A stretch of 64,000 nucleotides of DNA from Candidatus Nitrososphaera evergladensis SR1 (GTDB taxonomy: Archaea > Thermoproteota > Nitrososphaeria > Nitrososphaerales > Nitrososphaeraceae). The translations under genes were made by a program, and so were the position numbers. This document shows, piece after piece, positions 50,847-59,570 of this stretch (position 1 is its first letter; each line of letters opens with the position of its first letter). Below the pieces are notes generated by a model, which worked only from the letters and a program-made list of their open reading frames with translations, had not been told where the DNA came from and made no database searches. Location of the stretch: NCBI RefSeq assembly GCF_000730285.1, contig NZ_CP007174.1:1-64000 (forward strand), read 5' to 3'.

Positions 50847-51559
50847 AACTCCAAGTATGTTTGCCTCTTTACCTGGTCGATAACCATCGCAGACAGGTCA
50901 GAGAACTCTTTTCCCTCAAGGTCGCTTGCGACGCCTTTGAACGTCGTCTCCTTGTCGGTCGTCAGGTGCTCAAACACCCACACCTTTAGCTTTTGCGTGT
51001 CGATGCCGCTTGCCTTCAGGAATTTTGCAATATCAGACTGCATGAAATGCTTTGACAGGTCGCGCGGCCACGGCCTTGGAAGCAGTATCACGCTCTTGCC
51101 ATCCTTGACTGCCTGCACGAGATCCTTCTTTTTCTGCTCAATGTCGCCTGTCACATGGAACGTGACTATGAACGCCTTGTCGGTTGGCACGCGGGATTTT
51201 GCGGCTGCAACCTGAATGGAGCTGATGCCGGGTATTATCTGGACGTTGTCATCACCAAATATCTCTAGCAGGCGGTCAACCACTTCGGATTCAGAGAAAT
51301 TGACGTCGCCCGTGAAAGGCACAGTGCAGTACTCGCCGTCCTTCATCCTTGCATAGACGCCCTGGTACACGTCCTCCTGCGACTTCATCGTGACCTCAAG
51401 GACCTCTTGCCTGCTGCGGTCAATGACTCCCTCTATGGTAGCAAGCGTGTACTTGTAACCGACAATGTACTTCGATTTCCTGACGGCTTCCTTGGCCGCG
51501 TCGGTCACGTACAGGGGCGATCCGGGCCCAACGCCTACCACAAAGAGCTTTTTTGGCAA
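50843..51559 (-). CDS. cbiE: Cobalt-precorrin-7 C5-methyltransferase
   Basis: 238 residues. Tetrapyrrole methylase fold: VVGVGPGSPLYVTDAAKEAV (7-26), PGISSIQVAAAK, and the second-domain HVTGDIEQKKKDLV region. Acts in anaerobic-type cobalamin synthesis; Thaumarchaea make cobalamin. Other cob genes are not adjacent. Confidence 0.85.
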   Translation of the reverse strand: MPKKLFVVGVGPGSPLYVTDAAKEAVRKSKYIVGYKYTLATIEGVIDRSRQEVLEVTMKSQEDVYQGVYARMKDGEYCTVPFTGDVNFSESEVVDRLLEIFGDDNVQIIPGISSIQVAAAKSRVPTDKAFIVTFHVTGDIEQKKKDLVQAVKDGKSVILLPRPWPRDLSKHFMQSDIAKFLKASGIDTQKLKVWVFEHLTTDKETTFKGVASDLEGKEFSDLSAMVIDQVKRQTYLEF

Positions 51560-51614
51560 CAGAGGGTGGAAAGAAAAATGCCTTCTTTAATTATTGCGCT
51601 ATTGCTCGATGTTA

Positions 51615-51845
51615 TTATTTTGCGACGACCATCGTGTTGGTGCTGCGCACGCCCTTTATCTTGCGCAGCTCCCAAGAGACGACGCGCTGGACTTCCTTTT
51701 CGGTCGGCTCTTCCACTACTGCCATGATGTCGTATTCGCCGTACAGCTCGTAGACTTCCTTCACCCCGTCTAGTGCTTTTATCTCTTCATGCAAAAGGCC
51801 CTCAACGCCAGTGTCGGCGCTGATTAAAACGAATGCTTTGGTCAT
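51615..51845 (-). CDS. Stand-alone Lrp/AsnC ligand-binding (RAM) domain
   Basis: 76 residues: FVLISADTGVEGLLHEEIKA, VKEVYELYGEYDIMAVVEEP, and GVRSTNTMVVAK form one RAM module with no HTH. Small RAM proteins usually modulate amino-acid metabolism or pair with Lrp regulators. Start ATG 51845. Confidence 0.86.
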   Translation of the reverse strand: MTKAFVLISADTGVEGLLHEEIKALDGVKEVYELYGEYDIMAVVEEPTEKEVQRVVSWELRKIKGVRSTNTMVVAK

Positions 51846-51900
51846 TTATCGGTCTTTATTGGTAATGTGCGGCTCCAAAGCTACCCATATAACGCTTTGC

Positions 51901-52380
51901 CTAAGCAGTTTTAACCAAGTTTATGAGAGGAGTCCAGTCCATGCGCTGGAACTCTAGCGGATCCTTTGCAGGGTACGTGACCCAGCCCTTGACTATCGAG
52001 AACTTCACAGTTTTTGCAGTGTCGCCGAGGTTGAGCTTTACCTTGAGGAGCGTGCCCCACCTCTTTTCCTCTGACGAGATGTCCATTATCTGCCGGAACG
52101 GCACCTCGAAATTGTCCGGGCTCTTGTCCAGGTCCTTCTCAAGATCTTTTATGCCATAGCCCTCAGCAGGCCGAAAAACGTTCTCGCCGGCTTTGAAGCG
52201 GTTCAGCTGCCGGGTAGAGTGCGTGTCGTGCGCGCGGTATGTCATCTCTGTTTTCGAGATGAACGCGAGGCGCCGGTCGGTTATCACCAGCATGCCCTCT
52301 CTTCCGCGCTTTAGAAAGCCCTCGTCTTCTTTCCAGATCCAGAAAAGGTGTGCTTTTATCTGCTCGTCCCATTCGACCAA
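51901..52380 (-). CDS. Hypothetical protein with PH/GRAM-like fold
   Basis: 159 residues. MLVITDRRLAFISKTEM is the strand-turn pattern of bacterial PH or GRAM-type domains; the middle has FEVPFRQIMDISSEEKRWGT, typical of the short PH module. The rest is a charged region. Thaumarchaeal, function unknown. Confidence 0.62.
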   Translation of the reverse strand: MVEWDEQIKAHLFWIWKEDEGFLKRGREGMLVITDRRLAFISKTEMTYRAHDTHSTRQLNRFKAGENVFRPAEGYGIKDLEKDLDKSPDNFEVPFRQIMDISSEEKRWGTLLKVKLNLGDTAKTVKFSIVKGWVTYPAKDPLEFQRMDWTPLINLVKTA

Positions 52381-52484
52381 CTAGCTTGCTCTACAGTAGC
52401 AAGGAAACAACGAGTTACTTAAAATGTTAATTGAAAATTTTATTATCTAAAAAGAAAGAAAAGAGAAGAGAAAGAAGGGGACTT

Positions 52485-52778
52485 TTAACCTTCTTCCCAG
52501 CCCTTCACGAAGAGGCCGTGCTTCTTCAGTGGGACTGGCTGTCCTGGGGTGTAATCCATCGGCCTCATCCAGAAGATTGCCTTTGTCGGGCAAACGCCGA
52601 TGCACGCTCCATCGGAGATGCATCTCTCTGGATAGAAGACAAATGCCTTACCCCTCTTCCATCCTTCCACCGGCTTTACTCTGAGCACATCTGGACCGAG
52701 AGCGGTGCAGATTTCTACGCAGAGCGCGCAGCCGATGCAGTGCTGTTCAGAAACATCAGGAAGTATTGCGACTGGCAT
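52485..52778 (-). CDS. Ferredoxin with 4Fe-4S and CxxDxxC-type second cluster
   Basis: 97 residues. First cluster C14, C17, C20, C24 (CIGCALCVEIC) is a normal 4Fe-4S set; the second is C53-x2-D56-x2-C59-x3-C63 (CISDGACIGVC), where Asp replaces the middle Cys. In Sulfolobus-type ferredoxins this pattern holds a [3Fe-4S] cluster. TATA-like GTTTAAATAG at ~52808-52818 on the minus strand suits a leaderless start. Confidence 0.9.
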   Translation of the reverse strand: MPVAILPDVSEQHCIGCALCVEICTALGPDVLRVKPVEGWKRGKAFVFYPERCISDGACIGVCPTKAIFWMRPMDYTPGQPVPLKKHGLFVKGWEEG

Positions 52779-53132
52779 CTAGTTCACTAAGCGTTGACAG
52801 TGCGTGAAACTATTTAAACTCTGTGCCGTCTGTATAACAGCGATATAATCCAGCATGATCATGAGAGAGAAAGAAAAGAAACGCAAAAGGCTGATCCAAT
52901 GCAGGCATTTGCGGCATACCGAGGGATATGTAGCGGAATGAACCGCCAATGGTCGTGGCTCTGTTCTTTTGGCACAACGCAACAGGCGCCTGCATCTTTT
53001 CAGCCAGTCTAGCTGGGCAGATAGACTAGGCTTACATCGACATTTGTATAATATATAGAGTTCTCATGATCAGTTGGTATTCTTCCGGTTACGACCATAC
53101 ACTATTAAGCCAATTTCTGCCACCTTGCAAAT
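52779..53132. other. Gene-free region between ferredoxin and tiaS
   Basis: No credible gene: a 28-codon frame near 52856 is too short and low in conservation features. One hairpin, AGTCTA-GCTGGGCAGA-TAGACT (53006-53027), is present. Promoters for ferredoxin (52808-52818, minus) and tiaS (CACTATTAAG near 53099-53108, plus) lie at the ends. Confidence 0.5.
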
Positions 53133-54446
53133 ATGACGCTGCTCCACATTGCCTTTGACGACACTGACTCGAGGGCAGGACGATGTACAACTCATCTGGC
53201 CTTCCGGGTCGCAGGAGAGCTGCAAAAGACTATGGGAGCAGAGCTTGTCGATTATCCACTCCTGATACGGCTCAACCCCAACATCCCCTGGAAGACGCGG
53301 GGCAACGGCGCAGTCTGCCTGCGGGCAAGGCTAAAAGATGCAGGCAGGGCTGTTGACTATGTCAGGCAGGCAGTGGAGGAAGGCTCGGCTATTGGGAGCG
53401 GGGCAAACCCGGGCATGGCATTTTTGGAAGGAGAGGAAATATTGCCAGAGAAATTGAAGCAGTTTAGCGCCTTTGCCATGTGCGACGTGTCCAGCCGGCA
53501 GCAGGCCGAAAAGGTGGCAAAAGAATGCGGGATAAAATTCTGGACGTTTGGCAACGGGCAGGGGCTTGTTGGCGCACTGGGCGCAATGGGCTGCGCGCTT
53601 GACGGCGACCACACGTTTGAGCTCATTGCGTACCGCACGCCGGAAAACTGCGGCACCCCCCGGGTGGTGGACAACGACAGGATTATCAAGTTCAGCAAGG
53701 AAACTTTTCCATACACGTTCAACAACTATGACCAGAACCACGGCAGGGTGTTGATTGCGCCGCACGGGCCCGATCCCGTGTTCTTTGGCGTCAGGGGCGA
53801 AAGCCCGGAGGTAGTGTCGTCGGCCATGTCCAAGATATTGCCTGCGGAAAAACTGGAAGGCCACATGGTGTTCCGCTCAAACCAAGGCACCAACATGCAC
53901 CTGCAAAACGAGCTTGACCTGCGTGCGGCAAAGGCGTACACCGCCGGCCATGTCAGGTGCAGGGTAAAGAGCAAGCCGTACGCGATGGAGGGAGGGCACG
54001 TGATGTTTTCAGTAGAGCAGTCCGGCGCCGAGATGCCGGCAGCTGTTTACGAGCCGACCGGCCTTGCAAACGTTGCAGTCGCGCTTGCGCCGGGCGACCT
54101 TGTCGAGATAGGCGTCGGGGTGCGCAAGGGCACGACCCTTCACCCAAAGATACTGAACGTCGAATACTTGCTGGTAAAGGAGCTTGCGCCCGTCTACGAC
54201 GTTGCAAACCCGCTGTGCAAGATGTGCGGCAGGCGCATGAAGTCGGAGGGCAGAAACAAGGGCTACCAGTGCGAAAAATGCAAGTTCCGCGACCAAAAGG
54301 CGCAGAAAATAATGGTGGAAAAAGTGCGCGCGATAAAGCCGGGATTGTACGTGCCTACGCCAAAGGCGCACAGGCACCTGACAAAGCCGGTGCACAGATA
54401 CGGGATGGAGAAAACGGGTTTTCAATATACAACATCATACGTAAAG

Positions 54447-54449
<3 letters not shown>
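53133..54449 (+). CDS. tiaS: tRNA(Ile2) 2-agmatinylcytidine synthetase
   Basis: 438 residues. N-terminal HIAFDDTDSRAGRCTTHL; the middle MVFRSNQGTNMHL; zinc ribbon CKMCGRRMKSEGRNKGYQC with CEKC near the C-terminus. Attaches agmatine to C34 of tRNA-Ile(CAU) so it reads AUA. Length and domain order are standard. The stop codon TAG (54447-54449) overlaps the 3' end of the initiator tRNA gene on the opposite strand. Confidence 0.95.
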
Positions 54450-54548
<99 letters not shown>

Positions 54549-54705
54549 GACAACTTTTCTACGATGGGGGAATATATCTCTGCCTAAAGTCAGGGCACTT
54601 GATTATTGGACGGAATTTGCAGAACGCTCAAGTAATTGCTCTGCGTTATACGATCGCCGCGTTAATGCTTGGCAGCCTGAACAAAACCATTTTTGGCGGA
54701 CGAAG

Positions 54706-55098
54706 ATGGCTTTTTCATTGACTATGCTGTCAGTTGCAGTTGTGGCTATTGTTCTAGCTGCGATATTTGTCATGCCTAGCCAAAGAATCTTTTCGACGAG
54801 GATACCGGCGGTAGTGCAGAGCAGAGACTATACTCACATCTCTGAGGAACTAATCATGAATAACAGAGGATTGCGTACAGCTCTCGAGTGTGCGGATTCG
54901 CATTATGAAATTTTAAAGCGCACGGGATCACAAACACAGAATCCCATATCAGCGGATCCAAGTTGTGAAACAAAGATCAGTGCGTATGACGCAAGTATGA
55001 TAAAGTCGCAGATTCCGGTGTTCTCGCTCGACGGGCATTATCTGTACCAGGTAGAACACGAAGGCAAATACCACACGATTTTAATGCTGCCCGAATGA
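54706..55098 (+). CDS. Membrane-anchored hypothetical protein
   Basis: 130 residues from ATG 54706. N-terminal anchor (SVAVVAIVLAAIFVM, ~9-23) and a polar ectodomain with two cysteines (LECADS, PSCETK). Similar architecture to the surface proteins at 19.8-21 kb but without clear sequence homology. Its stop overlaps the next short gene (ATGA). Confidence 0.6.
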   Translation: MAFSLTMLSVAVVAIVLAAIFVMPSQRIFSTRIPAVVQSRDYTHISEELIMNNRGLRTALECADSHYEILKRTGSQTQNPISADPSCETKISAYDASMIKSQIPVFSLDGHYLYQVEHEGKYHTILMLPE

Positions 55099-55205
55099 TT
55101 CATTTTAGCGCCGCATCGGATCTCTTCTTTCTAACATATGCCATTATGGCGATTATCGCAGCAGTCACTATTACCGCGTACGCGATTTTTATCGCTGCGT
55201 CATAA
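55095..55205 (+). CDS. Single-helix membrane miniprotein, 36 aa
   Basis: ATG 55095 overlapping the previous TGA, stop at 55203-55205. Sequence is nearly all one transmembrane helix (TYAIMAIIAAVTITAYAIFI). Overlap coupling and hydrophobicity suggest it is a partner of the preceding membrane protein. No homologue recognised; could be a chance frame. Confidence 0.45.
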   Translation: MIHFSAASDLFFLTYAIMAIIAAVTITAYAIFIAAS

Positions 55206-55296
55206 GCATTGCAAGCCGGCTGCTCGCATGGCATCTGTGCAAACAGCGCTTCAAGCATATATGGCTACGATAGCAATTACATGCACCTAAAGATTG

Positions 55297-55473
55297 CTAG
55301 AATTCCCCTTCTTCTTGCTGTTCCTGCTCTTCTTCCTGCTGCTGGCGCGCCCTTGCCGCTGCCTTTTCCCGCATCTCTGCAAGGCGCGACGCAAGCCATG
55401 CCCTCCAGTACGCGTCAAAATCAAGTGACGATTCGGCAGCAGACAAGGCAAAAGGGGGTTGCAGGCCAAACAA
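55297..55473 (-). CDS. Small Gln/Glu-rich helical protein, 58 aa
   Basis: TTG start at 55471-55473; sequence DFDAYWRAWLASRLAEMREK then an Ala/Arg/Gln/Glu-rich coiled-coil tail (QQQEEEQEQQEEGEF). The overlapping longer frames on this strand read as low-complexity shadows. Composition and helix pattern favour this frame, but evidence is modest. Confidence 0.42.
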   Translation of the reverse strand: MFGLQPPFALSAAESSLDFDAYWRAWLASRLAEMREKAAARARQQQEEEQEQQEEGEF

Positions 55474-55515
55474 TATAGGTTTATTTCTCCGCCTTGCGCG
55501 CTACGAATCATAATT

Positions 55516-55851
55516 ATGAACGTCAAGTCTGCAAACGACGTCGACTTTGCCAAGCGCGGAGGCGTACTTCCCGTGATAGTGCAGGACCGCAAGACAAAGG
55601 ACGTGCTGACGCTCGTCTACGCCAACAGAGAGGCGCTTGAAAACACGATAAAAACTGGAAACGCTTGGTTCTGGAGCACGTCGCGCAACAAGCTCTGGAT
55701 GAAAGGCGAAGAATCTGGAAACGTCCAGCCGGTGCACGAGATCTTGGTTGACTGCGACTCGGACGCTTTGCTGTACATAGTAGATTCAGACAAGCCGATG
55801 TGCCACACAGGCGACCGGACCTGCTTCCATAATGTACTGAAACAGCCATAG
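55516..55851 (+). CDS. hisI: Phosphoribosyl-AMP cyclohydrolase
   Basis: 111 residues from ATG 55516 (TATA-like TTTATTT at 55480-55486). Catalyses the third step of histidine synthesis. Conserved TLVYANREAL, FWSTSRNKLWMKGEESGN and metal-site DCDSDALLYIVDSD with MCHTGDRTCF. Monofunctional: no HisE part is fused. Other his genes are not nearby. Confidence 0.95.
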   Translation: MNVKSANDVDFAKRGGVLPVIVQDRKTKDVLTLVYANREALENTIKTGNAWFWSTSRNKLWMKGEESGNVQPVHEILVDCDSDALLYIVDSDKPMCHTGDRTCFHNVLKQP

Positions 55852-55858
55852 CTTCTTC

Positions 55859-55908
55859 AAATTTCCTGCGAGCAGTGAAGAAGAATCACGAAAATTTGCA
55901 GGAAATTT
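55859..55908. repeat. 11-bp inverted repeat between hisI and thrC
   Basis: AAATTTCCTGC (55859-55869) and its perfect reverse complement GCAGGAAATTT (55898-55908) with a 28-bp spacer. Just downstream of hisI, it could act as a terminator hairpin or an RNA stability element. Confidence 0.6.
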
Positions 55909-56010
55909 TCTGTTAAGCATTACAATATCAATGCACTAGAAAGTTAAGCAATACTTAAAATGTGCTTAGAGACGTTCTAATAATAAGCTTTCAGAGAAAG
56001 GGCGTAAATC

Positions 56011-57231
56011 ATGGGAAGTATCAAGTCATTAAAGTGCAGGGAGTGCGGCAAGGAATACGAGCCGCAGTTCCGGTACGTTTGTGAAGAGTGTTTTGGTCCG
56101 TTGGACGTGACATACAAAGAGGCGTCGTCGATAAACAGGCATACGTTTGACCTGAGGGAAAAGACCTACTGGCGCTATTTCGAGCTCCTCCCAGTTGCAG
56201 ACAAGGCAAACATTGTCAGCCTCAACGCGGGGCTTACGCCGCTCCAGCACGCAGACAAGCTGGGCGAGCGCCTTGGATTGAAGAGCCTTTACATTAAAAA
56301 CGACTCTGTCAACCCGACCTTTTCGTTCAAGGACAGGCCCGCCGGCGTTGCGGTGTCAAGGGCCAAGGAAACAAAGCTAAACGCGGTAGGATGCGCGTCG
56401 ACTGGCAACCTTGCATCTGCGACGGCCGCGCACGCGGCAAAGGCAGGCCTTCCCTGCTACATTTTTGCGCCTTCTGACATCGAGCACGTCAAGATAGCGC
56501 AGGCGCTTTCGTACGGTGCCGAGTTTGTCGCAGTTGAAGGCACGTACGACGACGCAAACAGGGTCGCATCAATAATCGGCGACTCCAAAGGCTACGGCAT
56601 CGTCAACATCAACATGAGGCCCTACTACGTCGAAGGTTCAAAGACGCTTGCGTACGAGGTTGCAGAGCAGCTTGGATGGGAGGTGCCTGACAGGCTGGTG
56701 ATACCTGTCGGCTCGGGCGCAATGCTCAACGCAATATGCAAGGGCTTTGAAGAGCTGCATGCGCTCGGGCTGATTGGAAGCGTCAAGAACCTGAAAATAG
56801 TGGCTGCGCAGCCGCACGGGTGCGCGCCGGTGGTCGACGCGTTCAAGCGCAACTCTGACGAGGTAATCCCTGTGGAAAGGCCGGAGACGATAGCCAAGAG
56901 CCTCGCAATCGGCGACCCGGGAGACGGCATTTACGTTCTAAAGCGATTGAAGCAGTACGGCGGCCTTGCGGAGGAAGTGGGCGACGAGGAGATAAGGGAC
57001 GGAATCATGATGCTTGCGCAGTCAGAGGGCATATTCACAGAGCCGGCCGGCGGGGTTTCAGTGGGCGTGCTGAAAAAGCTGGTAGAAGAAGGCAGGATAG
57101 ACAGGGACGAAAAGGTGGTCTGCTACGTCACCGGCAACGGGCTGAAGGCTACAGAAGCAATTATAGGGGTGCTGCCGAAACTTACCGCTGTCAAGCCGGA
57201 CGCAGCCGCTGTCTCGGCGATGATCGGGTGA
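56011..57231 (+). CDS. thrC: Threonine synthase
   Basis: 406 residues. N-terminal zinc ribbon CRECGKEY / CEECFGPLDV, PLP-lysine region FSFKDRPAGVAVSRAKE (~103), ASTGNLASATAAHAAKAG, and VIPVGSGAMLNAICKGF. Converts O-phosphohomoserine to threonine. Works with the aspartate kinase at 13-14.6 kb. TATA-like TACTTAAAAT near 55950. Confidence 0.94.
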   Translation: MGSIKSLKCRECGKEYEPQFRYVCEECFGPLDVTYKEASSINRHTFDLREKTYWRYFELLPVADKANIVSLNAGLTPLQHADKLGERLGLKSLYIKNDSVNPTFSFKDRPAGVAVSRAKETKLNAVGCASTGNLASATAAHAAKAGLPCYIFAPSDIEHVKIAQALSYGAEFVAVEGTYDDANRVASIIGDSKGYGIVNINMRPYYVEGSKTLAYEVAEQLGWEVPDRLVIPVGSGAMLNAICKGFEELHALGLIGSVKNLKIVAAQPHGCAPVVDAFKRNSDEVIPVERPETIAKSLAIGDPGDGIYVLKRLKQYGGLAEEVGDEEIRDGIMMLAQSEGIFTEPAGGVSVGVLKKLVEEGRIDRDEKVVCYVTGNGLKATEAIIGVLPKLTAVKPDAAAVSAMIG

Positions 57232-57241
57232 TTATGATAAA

Positions 57242-58576
57242 ATGGCAAAAGTAGAATTTACTGTCCCGTCGGTATTGAACAAAGGGCAGGGAGAGAAAAA
57301 GCTCCCAATAGAGGCCGCCGACCTCCAGGACGCCTTCAACAAGGTGTCAGAGCAGATGGGCGACGACTTCAAGCGCCGCGTGTTTGACCACAACGGCAAG
57401 CCCCGCTCGCTCATCAACATCTACGTAAACGGCAAGAACATGCGCTTTTCAGGCGGCATGACTACTGCGCTCAAGGACGGCGACAACGTCTACATACTGC
57501 CGGCAGTGGCAGGAGGCGCTGAGCTGACAAGCGAGGAGCTGCAGCGCTATTCGAGGCAGGTGATGCTTGAAGAAATAGGCTTTGAGGGCATGGAAAAGCT
57601 GCGCGCTGCCAAGGTATGCGTCGTTGGAGCCGGAGGAATCGGCAATCCGGTGCTTACGCAGCTGGTCGGAATGGGCGTTGGCAAGATCCGCGTGGTGGAC
57701 AGAGACGTAATCGAGGTAACAAACCTGCACAGACAGCACCTGTACACCGACGAGGACATTGGCAGGGTAAAGGTCGAAGCTGCTGCCGATCGCTTGCGCA
57801 AGATGAACCCAAACGTGGAAATAGAGCCGGTGCCGACATCTGTGACAAAGTACACGGCAGAGAGCATAGTCAAGGGGTTCGATATAGTCATTGATGCACT
57901 TGATAGCATAGATGCTCGCTATGCTCTGAATGATGCTTGCATCAAGCTCAACATCCCGCTAATTTATGCAGGTGCAATTGGCGTGACAGGCTCTGTTTGT
58001 ACTATTTTGCCAAACAAGTCGGCGTGTATACGATGCAGATTCCCTGAGCTAAACGAGGAGGAAATGCCGGCATGTAGCACAGAAGGAGTACATCCTTCAA
58101 TCTTGTACCTTGTCGCAGGTGTTGAGGTATCAGAAGCTGTCAAAATAATCATTGGAAAAGAACCCAGTCTGGTAAACACGTTGCTCATAATGGATCTGGA
58201 AGGGCCTTCGTTTGAAAGGTTCCAGATTGCACGAGCTGAAGAGTGCCCGGCATGCGGCACAACAAGGACAATCAGCGGCCAGCAGCAGGTAACTGCAAAG
58301 GAGCTGATAATCGAAGAGCTGTGCGGCAGGGACAGGGGCAAGAGGACGTGGACCATAACACCGGCAAACCCTGTGCCAGTCAACCTTGGCGGCATCAGCA
58401 AGACGGCAGAGACGCTTGGCTATCAGGTCAGGACACGCGGGACGCTTGGCATCACGGCGACAAACGCAAGCAAGATGTCAGTAAGCTTTTTGTCGAGCGG
58501 CGCGGCGACGATTGTTGGCGCAAAAGACGAAGAGGAAGCAGTGACAGTCTATAATAATTTCATAAAAAGTAGTTAA
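57242..58576 (+). CDS. MoaD/ubiquitin-like domain fused to E1-like adenylyltransferase (MoeB/ThiF type)
   Basis: 444 residues. Residues 1-92 are a MoaD-type beta-grasp domain ending in ILPAVAGG (di-Gly at 91-92) directly followed by the E1-like domain: VVGAGGIGNPVLTQLVGMG nucleotide loop (~126), DRDVIEVTNLHRQHL, CIRC and CPAC zinc pairs, and the segment CSTEGVHPSIL. A C-terminal ~90-residue extension (TITPANPVPVNLGGIS, then VSFLSSGAATIVGAKDEEEA) is unfamiliar. Roles could be sulfur transfer for molybdopterin, thiamine or tRNA thiolation. A low-GC patch lies within it (57880-58230). Confidence 0.86.
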   Translation: MAKVEFTVPSVLNKGQGEKKLPIEAADLQDAFNKVSEQMGDDFKRRVFDHNGKPRSLINIYVNGKNMRFSGGMTTALKDGDNVYILPAVAGGAELTSEELQRYSRQVMLEEIGFEGMEKLRAAKVCVVGAGGIGNPVLTQLVGMGVGKIRVVDRDVIEVTNLHRQHLYTDEDIGRVKVEAAADRLRKMNPNVEIEPVPTSVTKYTAESIVKGFDIVIDALDSIDARYALNDACIKLNIPLIYAGAIGVTGSVCTILPNKSACIRCRFPELNEEEMPACSTEGVHPSILYLVAGVEVSEAVKIIIGKEPSLVNTLLIMDLEGPSFERFQIARAEECPACGTTRTISGQQQVTAKELIIEELCGRDRGKRTWTITPANPVPVNLGGISKTAETLGYQVRTRGTLGITATNASKMSVSFLSSGAATIVGAKDEEEAVTVYNNFIKSS

Positions 58577-58681
58577 AACTGCTAAAATAAACTCCAACAT
58601 TTCATATTTTTACAATGCATACTTAATAGTTAAATAGTATCAATAATTCCGGAGACATTCTATATAAGGAGATCATAATGG

Positions 58682-59569
58682 ATGGCAAATAACCACAGAT
58701 CAGACCTTCATTGGGCAGGAATTCTGGCTGTTATTGCTAGTATGCTGCTGGTCGGGTCGCCTGCATTGATAGCACTTGCCAATGCAGAAGAAGCTAATTC
58801 TTCACATTCACCGGGCAAGGTTGTTGTTGCGTCCTCGCCTGTTTATTTGGCCGACAAGAATGACAAGCATGGTGGCGGAAGTAGCGGCGGCAGCGGAAGT
58901 GGCAGTAGCAGCGATAGCGGCGATACCACTACTACAAACAACGGTGACAACAATAGTAGTAGTAGCGGAAGTGGCAGTAGTGATAGTAGTAGCAACGAGG
59001 GCGATAATTCGGGCAGCGGCACTACAGATAATCAAGAAGAAAACGAGGAAACTTCAGCCAGCGGTGCCAATGATGAAAGCGGCAACGACGATTCGCAGGC
59101 GATACTTGTTGCGCAAGAAGCGCAGCAGCAAGACGACGAGCAGCCTGAAACCCCTCTGAAAGAAGAAGAGAAGAGCTACCCGGAAGACACATACCCAGAC
59201 TCTTATTTTTCCGACAGGCCACTAAAAAAGATGGAATTGCAGAGATACTTGATCCTCGATGAGGATGGCAATGCTGTCTCGGACGCCAAGCCCGGCGACA
59301 GCATCAAGATAGTGGCAAGCTACAAGAACCTGCAGCAGAAAGAACAGAGGTACGCGCTGATAACGCAGATTGTAGATCAGGACGGTGTCACGCTGGATGT
59401 GAGCTGGTCCATGGACATGGTAGAGAGCGGCGGGTATATTGACTGGTTCAAGCTGTGGAAGCCCAGTGGTCCGGCCGTGTGTACAATCAAGACCGTTGTC
59501 TGGAGCGGGGTTGGCGAAAACCCGGTGCCGCTTTCAGAAACAAGCGTGACGGCAGTCGTGGTCCAGTAA
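58682..59569 (+). CDS. Secreted low-complexity surface protein
   Basis: 295 residues from ATG 58682. Signal peptide (GILAVIASMLLVGSPALIALANA), a ~95-residue Ser/Gly/Asp/Asn/Thr linker of variable repeats (GGSSGGSGSGSSSDSGDTTT), acidic Glu/Gln stretch, then a C-terminal beta domain (LILDEDGNAVSDAKPGDSIK, DGVTLDVSWSMDMVESGGYI). The C-terminal domain looks like an Ig-type adhesion or matrix module. No PEFG motif. Leaderless: TATA-like CTATATAAG at 58658-58666. Confidence 0.72.
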   Translation: MANNHRSDLHWAGILAVIASMLLVGSPALIALANAEEANSSHSPGKVVVASSPVYLADKNDKHGGGSSGGSGSGSSSDSGDTTTTNNGDNNSSSSGSGSSDSSSNEGDNSGSGTTDNQEENEETSASGANDESGNDDSQAILVAQEAQQQDDEQPETPLKEEEKSYPEDTYPDSYFSDRPLKKMELQRYLILDEDGNAVSDAKPGDSIKIVASYKNLQQKEQRYALITQIVDQDGVTLDVSWSMDMVESGGYIDWFKLWKPSGPAVCTIKTVVWSGVGENPVPLSETSVTAVVVQ

Positions 59570-59570
59570 A

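Noticed and set aside
55297-55592. 101-codon minus frame across the hisI promoter
   Set aside because: Low-complexity basic sequence; a shorter frame at 55297-55473 is more protein-like.
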